DNA of 8,409 bases from Phycisphaeraceae bacterium (GTDB lineage Bacteria; Planctomycetota; Phycisphaerae; Phycisphaerales; Phycisphaeraceae): the NCBI GenBank assembly GCA_007119405.1, contig SKPT01000280.1:1-8409 (forward strand), in the 5' to 3' direction. The notes beneath the pieces are model-generated. The model saw only the letters and a program-made list of their open reading frames with translations. It was not told where the DNA came from and did no database searches. Numbering within the stretch: position 1 is the stretch's first letter; the number at the start of each line of letters is the position of its first letter. Position numbers and translations under genes: made by a program. This document shows, piece after piece, positions 6,583-8,409 of this stretch.

Positions 6583-6668
6583 GGGTGCCACGGCTTGACC
6601 GCGAAGCGGCAAGCCGTGCGTCTGTCGGCCGTCGCACGGCTTGCCCTTGGGGACAAGCCGTGGCACCC
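6583..6668. repeat. Double-hairpin palindromic element, copy 1 (86 bp)
   Basis: The outer arms GGGTGC and GCACCC enclose two hairpins joined by a 16-base linker (CGTCTGTCGGCCGTCG). Each hairpin has the same perfect 9-bp stem, CACGGCTTG with CAAGCCGTG. The left tip is A-CCGC-GAA-GCGG and the right tip is CCC-TTG-GGG-A, each adding a short inner stem and one unpaired A. The whole element can form a cruciform or a three-way RNA junction. It encodes no protein and carries no transposase. It lies between the phosphatase and DUF389 genes and matches a second copy at 7836-7920. A mobile REP/MITE-like intergenic repeat is the likeliest explanation. Confidence 0.85.
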
Positions 6669-6682
6669 CACGACTTGGGGTG
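6664..6682. repeat. Hairpin overlapping the right end of element copy 1
   Basis: CACCCC (6664-6669) pairs perfectly with GGGGTG (6677-6682) around a 7-base loop. The left half is also the closing arm of the double-hairpin element, so the two structures exclude each other in an RNA reading toward the DUF389 gene. Confidence 0.45.
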
Positions 6683-6717
6683 AATGCAACCAGTCAAGGA
6701 TCAACAAGCGTGCCCCG

Positions 6718-6753
6718 GGTCTTGCCGGGCACCGCTCGCGGCGGTACAAGACC
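6718..6753 (+). promoter_or_regulatory. Stem-loop abutting the DUF389 start codon
   Basis: GGTCTTG (6718-6724) pairs with CAAGACC (6747-6753), and inside it ACCGC (6731-6735) pairs with GCGGT (6741-6745) around TCGCG. The structure ends 3 nt before the ATG at 6757, and no Shine-Dalgarno sequence is visible in or after it. It could limit or control translation of the DUF389 gene, but chance in GC-rich DNA is not excluded. Confidence 0.45.
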
Positions 6754-6756
6754 GCC

Positions 6757-7776
6757 ATGGCTCTGCGTCTGATTGAGATCGTCCTGCCGCGCGAGCGTGG
6801 GCTGGAGGTGCGCAACATGCTCCAGCGTGAGCCGGACGACAACCTCTGGCAGGAGACGCTGGACTCGGGGCAGATCCTGCTGCGCTTCGTCGTCGACGCC
6901 AAGGACACCGGGCCGATCATCGACCGGTTTCAGAACCGCTTCGGCAACGACGATCGGTTTCAACTGCTGGTGGTGCCGGTGTCGGCGGCGTTGCCGCGGC
7001 GTGAGGAGAAGCCGGACGAGGAGGAGGAGTCGGGGCAGGTGGACAAGTCCACGCCCAAGGCGCGGGGGCGGGGCCTCAGCCGCGAGGAGCTGCACCACGA
7101 GGTCAGCGACATGGTGCACTTTTCGGGGGTGTTCGTGGCGGCGGTGCTGCTGTCGAGCGTGGTGGCGGCGGTGGGGATGATGCGCGACAACGTGGCGGCG
7201 ATCATCGGAGCGATGGTGATCGCGCCGCTGCTGGGGCCGAACGTGGCGCTGGCGTTCGCGACGACGATCGGCGACACGGCGATGCTGCGGCGGGCGCTGG
7301 GGACGAACCTGGCGGGCATCGCGCTGGCGCTGGGGCTGGCGGCGTTGTGCGGGCTGGTGCTGGCGGTGGATCCGACGGGCCCGGAGATCGCCACCCGCAC
7401 GAGCGTGGCGCTGGGGGACGTGGCGCTGGCGCTGGCCTCGGGCAGCGCCGGGGCGCTGGCGCTGACGACGGGGGTGCCGGCGGTGCTGGTGGGGGTGATG
7501 GTGGCGGTGGCGCTGCTGCCGCCGACGATCGCCCTGGGGTTGATGGTGGGCGCGGCGTACTGGCCCGAGGCGCTGGGGGCGGGGCTGCTGCTGGCGACGA
7601 ACGTGATCTGCGTGAACCTGGCGGGCATCGCCACGTTCCTGGTCCAGGGCATCCGCCCGCGCACCTGGTGGGAGGCGGAGCGGGCACGCCGCACGGCCCG
7701 CCTGGCGCTGATGCTCTGGTGCGCCGTGCTGCTGGCGCTGGTGCTGATGATCGTCGTGATCAACCGGCAGGCGTGA
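6757..7776 (+). CDS. DUF389 (TIGR00341) family integral membrane protein
   Basis: This 339-residue protein is of unknown biochemical function. Residues 1-80 are a small alpha/beta domain ending in VPVSAALPR, as in the family. Residues 81-108 are a charged, probably disordered linker (RREEKPDEEEESG). Residues from about 120 to 335 hold six or seven hydrophobic segments, roughly at 122-142, 145-170, 182-204, 222-238, 239-265, 270-297 and 313-335. DNVAAIIGAMVIAPLLGPN (144-162) and VALLPPTIALGL (251-262) are the conserved membrane motifs of DUF389. The start at 6757 is chosen because family homology begins at MALRLIEIVLPRERG; an open frame extends upstream to 6595, but its extra 54 codons translate the palindromic repeat. 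There is no clear Shine-Dalgarno, and a stem-loop ends 3 nt before the ATG. The gene stands alone between the two repeat copies. Confidence 0.9.
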   Translation: MALRLIEIVLPRERGLEVRNMLQREPDDNLWQETLDSGQILLRFVVDAKDTGPIIDRFQNRFGNDDRFQLLVVPVSAALPRREEKPDEEEESGQVDKSTPKARGRGLSREELHHEVSDMVHFSGVFVAAVLLSSVVAAVGMMRDNVAAIIGAMVIAPLLGPNVALAFATTIGDTAMLRRALGTNLAGIALALGLAALCGLVLAVDPTGPEIATRTSVALGDVALALASGSAGALALTTGVPAVLVGVMVAVALLPPTIALGLMVGAAYWPEALGAGLLLATNVICVNLAGIATFLVQGIRPRTWWEAERARRTARLALMLWCAVLLALVLMIVVINRQA

Positions 7777-7816
7777 GGCGCAGGCCAGTGCGTAGAACGC
7801 CGATGGATACGGATCA

Positions 7817-7831
7817 CCCGTGAATCACGGG
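7817..7831. terminator. Perfect short hairpin after the DUF389 gene
   Basis: CCCGTG-AAT-CACGGG is a 6-bp stem with a 3-base loop, 40 nt after the DUF389 stop and 4 nt before the second repeat copy. No T-run follows on either strand. It may be a weak or Rho-assisted terminator between convergent genes, or part of the adjacent repeat insertion. Confidence 0.4.
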
Positions 7832-7835
7832 CGTT

Positions 7836-7920
7836 GGGTGCCACGGCTTGACCCGAGGGCAAGCCGTGCGTCTGTCGGCCGTCGCACGGCTTGCCGCTTC
7901 GCGGACAAGCCGTGGCACCC
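7836..7920. repeat. Double-hairpin palindromic element, copy 2 (85 bp)
   Basis: It has the same architecture as the copy at 6583-6668: GGGTGC and GCACCC ends, two hairpins with identical CACGGCTTG/CAAGCCGTG stems, and the identical 16-base linker in the same orientation. The tips differ: the left is A-CCC-GA-GGG and the right is CCGC-TTC-GCGG-A. The CCGC/GCGG tip that is on the left in copy 1 is therefore on the right here, inverted, and the CCC/GGG tip has moved to the left. It lies in the convergent gap between the DUF389 gene and the right-edge gene, which otherwise contains nothing coding (7777-8049). Confidence 0.85.
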
Positions 7921-8015
7921 GCATCAGCACCCGGTGCAGCGGTCTCACGCCCGGGATTCGTGGGTAATCTGTATGACACGCATGAAGCGCGGCGTCCGGT
8001 CGGCGCCCTGTTTGC

Positions 8016-8045
8016 TTCGTGTCCATTCGTGTTTATCCGTGGCGT
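8016..8045. repeat. Three 10-bp direct repeats (TTCGTG-type)
   Basis: TTCGTGTCCA, TTCGTGTTTA and TCCGTGGCGT follow each other without gaps, sharing T-(T/C)-CGTG at the start of each decamer. The period equals about one helical turn. I recall similar CACGAAT-type iterated runs between genes in planctomycetes and related bacteria, but could not check. It ends 4 bp from the stop codon of the right-edge gene, on its downstream side. Confidence 0.6.
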
Positions 8046-8049
8046 GCAT

Positions 8050-8409
8050 TTACCGATCGAGCGGGATGCGGTAGATGTGCTCGGCCAAGGGGTCGAAGTC
8101 GTCGGCGAAGGAGCCGTCTTCGGCGGTGATGGTGCGATCCTCGTCGACGACCTCGATGGCGGTGCCGGCGGCGAGGCCTTCGACGGTGAACCGGCCGGTG
8201 CCGCCGCGCGGGCGGATGGGGTCGAACTGCCCGGCCTCGTCGGCGCCGGGGCCGAGGTCGGTGTTCTGGGCGAAGATGTAGAGGTACCCGTCATGCTCGG
8301 TGGCCTTGAAGTGGCCCGCGAGCTCGCCGGGCATGGTCATCTCGATGCGGCGGTCGGTCTCGGCGGCGAGGATGGGGCCGGTCAGCCGCGTGAGCTGGGC
8401 GTTGAGGCG
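8050..8409 (-). CDS. C-terminal part of a probable glycoside hydrolase (N-terminus off the right edge)
   Basis: The frame is open from the window edge and gives 119 residues before TAA at 8052-8050. It begins RLNAQLTRLTGPILAAETD, like the last helix of a TIM-barrel glycosidase. This is followed by a beta-sandwich-like tail: HDGYLYIFAQN (39-49), GTGRFTVEGL (70-79), AIEVVDEDRTI (84-94) and DGSFADDFDPLAEHIYRI (98-115). The tail pattern, with a vE.R.i..edG.F.D.F.p.avHvYri ending, is common at the C-terminus of several glycoside hydrolase families. The family, catalytic residues and any signal peptide lie outside the window, so the call rests on this tail only. An ATG at 8340 would give a 96-residue protein, but the frame and similarity continue upstream, so it is not the real start. 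It converges with the DUF389 gene across 273 bp. Confidence 0.65.
   Translation of the reverse strand, partial: RLNAQLTRLTGPILAAETDRRIEMTMPGELAGHFKATEHDGYLYIFAQNTDLGPGADEAGQFDPIRPRGGTGRFTVEGLAAGTAIEVVDEDRTITAEDGSFADDFDPLAEHIYRIPLDR

Noticed and set aside
6583..7920. CRISPR array or insertion sequence formed by the two repeats
   Set aside because: There are only two copies, spaced by a whole gene, with no spacers of regular length, no transposase and no visible target-site duplication.
7820..8074. Short open frames over repeat copy 2 on both strands
   Set aside because: Their peptides are translations of the palindromic element and the decamer repeat, with no independent coding signal.
6960..8294. 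444-codon minus-strand open frame
   Set aside because: Ser/Thr/Ala/Pro-rich shadow that crosses the DUF389 gene, repeat copy 2 and the 10-bp repeats in a different frame from the right-edge gene.

Overview
The window is GC-rich bacterial DNA with tightly packed, strongly GC3-biased genes. The ArgD type, a planctomycete-style unknown lipoprotein, and short intergenic repeats (a double-hairpin element and a 10-bp iterated motif) suggest a planctomycete, perhaps Phycisphaerae. This placement is inference and was not tested by any search.

Layout. On the minus strand, reading right to left from 3494 to 1, lie an acetylornithine-type aminotransferase (argD-like, TTG start with a strong Shine-Dalgarno), an unknown lipoprotein gene whose start overlaps the argD stop (TGATG), and, after 242 bp, the N-terminal 359 codons of a cytoplasmic GH15 glucoamylase-type glycosidase that runs off the left edge. 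A 536-bp divergent intergenic region (3495-4030) holds a perfect 12-bp palindrome overlapping a possible -35 box, a TAGAAT hexamer and a G-rich tract. On the plus strand follow a PLP-dependent D-cysteine desulfhydrase/ACC-deaminase family enzyme (4031-5068), an exported purple-acid-phosphatase-like metallophosphoesterase (5144-6496) and a DUF389 (TIGR00341) membrane protein (6757-7776). At the right edge the C-terminal 119 codons of a minus-strand protein, probably a glycoside hydrolase with a terminal beta-sandwich, converge on the DUF389 gene.

The genes look like ordinary housekeeping or accessory metabolism: arginine biosynthesis, amino-acid/sulfur metabolism, phosphate-ester hydrolysis and glycan breakdown. 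I see no defence system, CRISPR array, transposase, tRNA or rRNA. The most unusual content is non-coding. Two copies (86 and 85 bp) of a double-hairpin palindromic element bracket the DUF389 gene. They share an identical 16-bp linker in the same orientation, but their two hairpin tips are exchanged. The DUF389 leader also contains two further hairpins, one competing with the repeat and one abutting the start codon.
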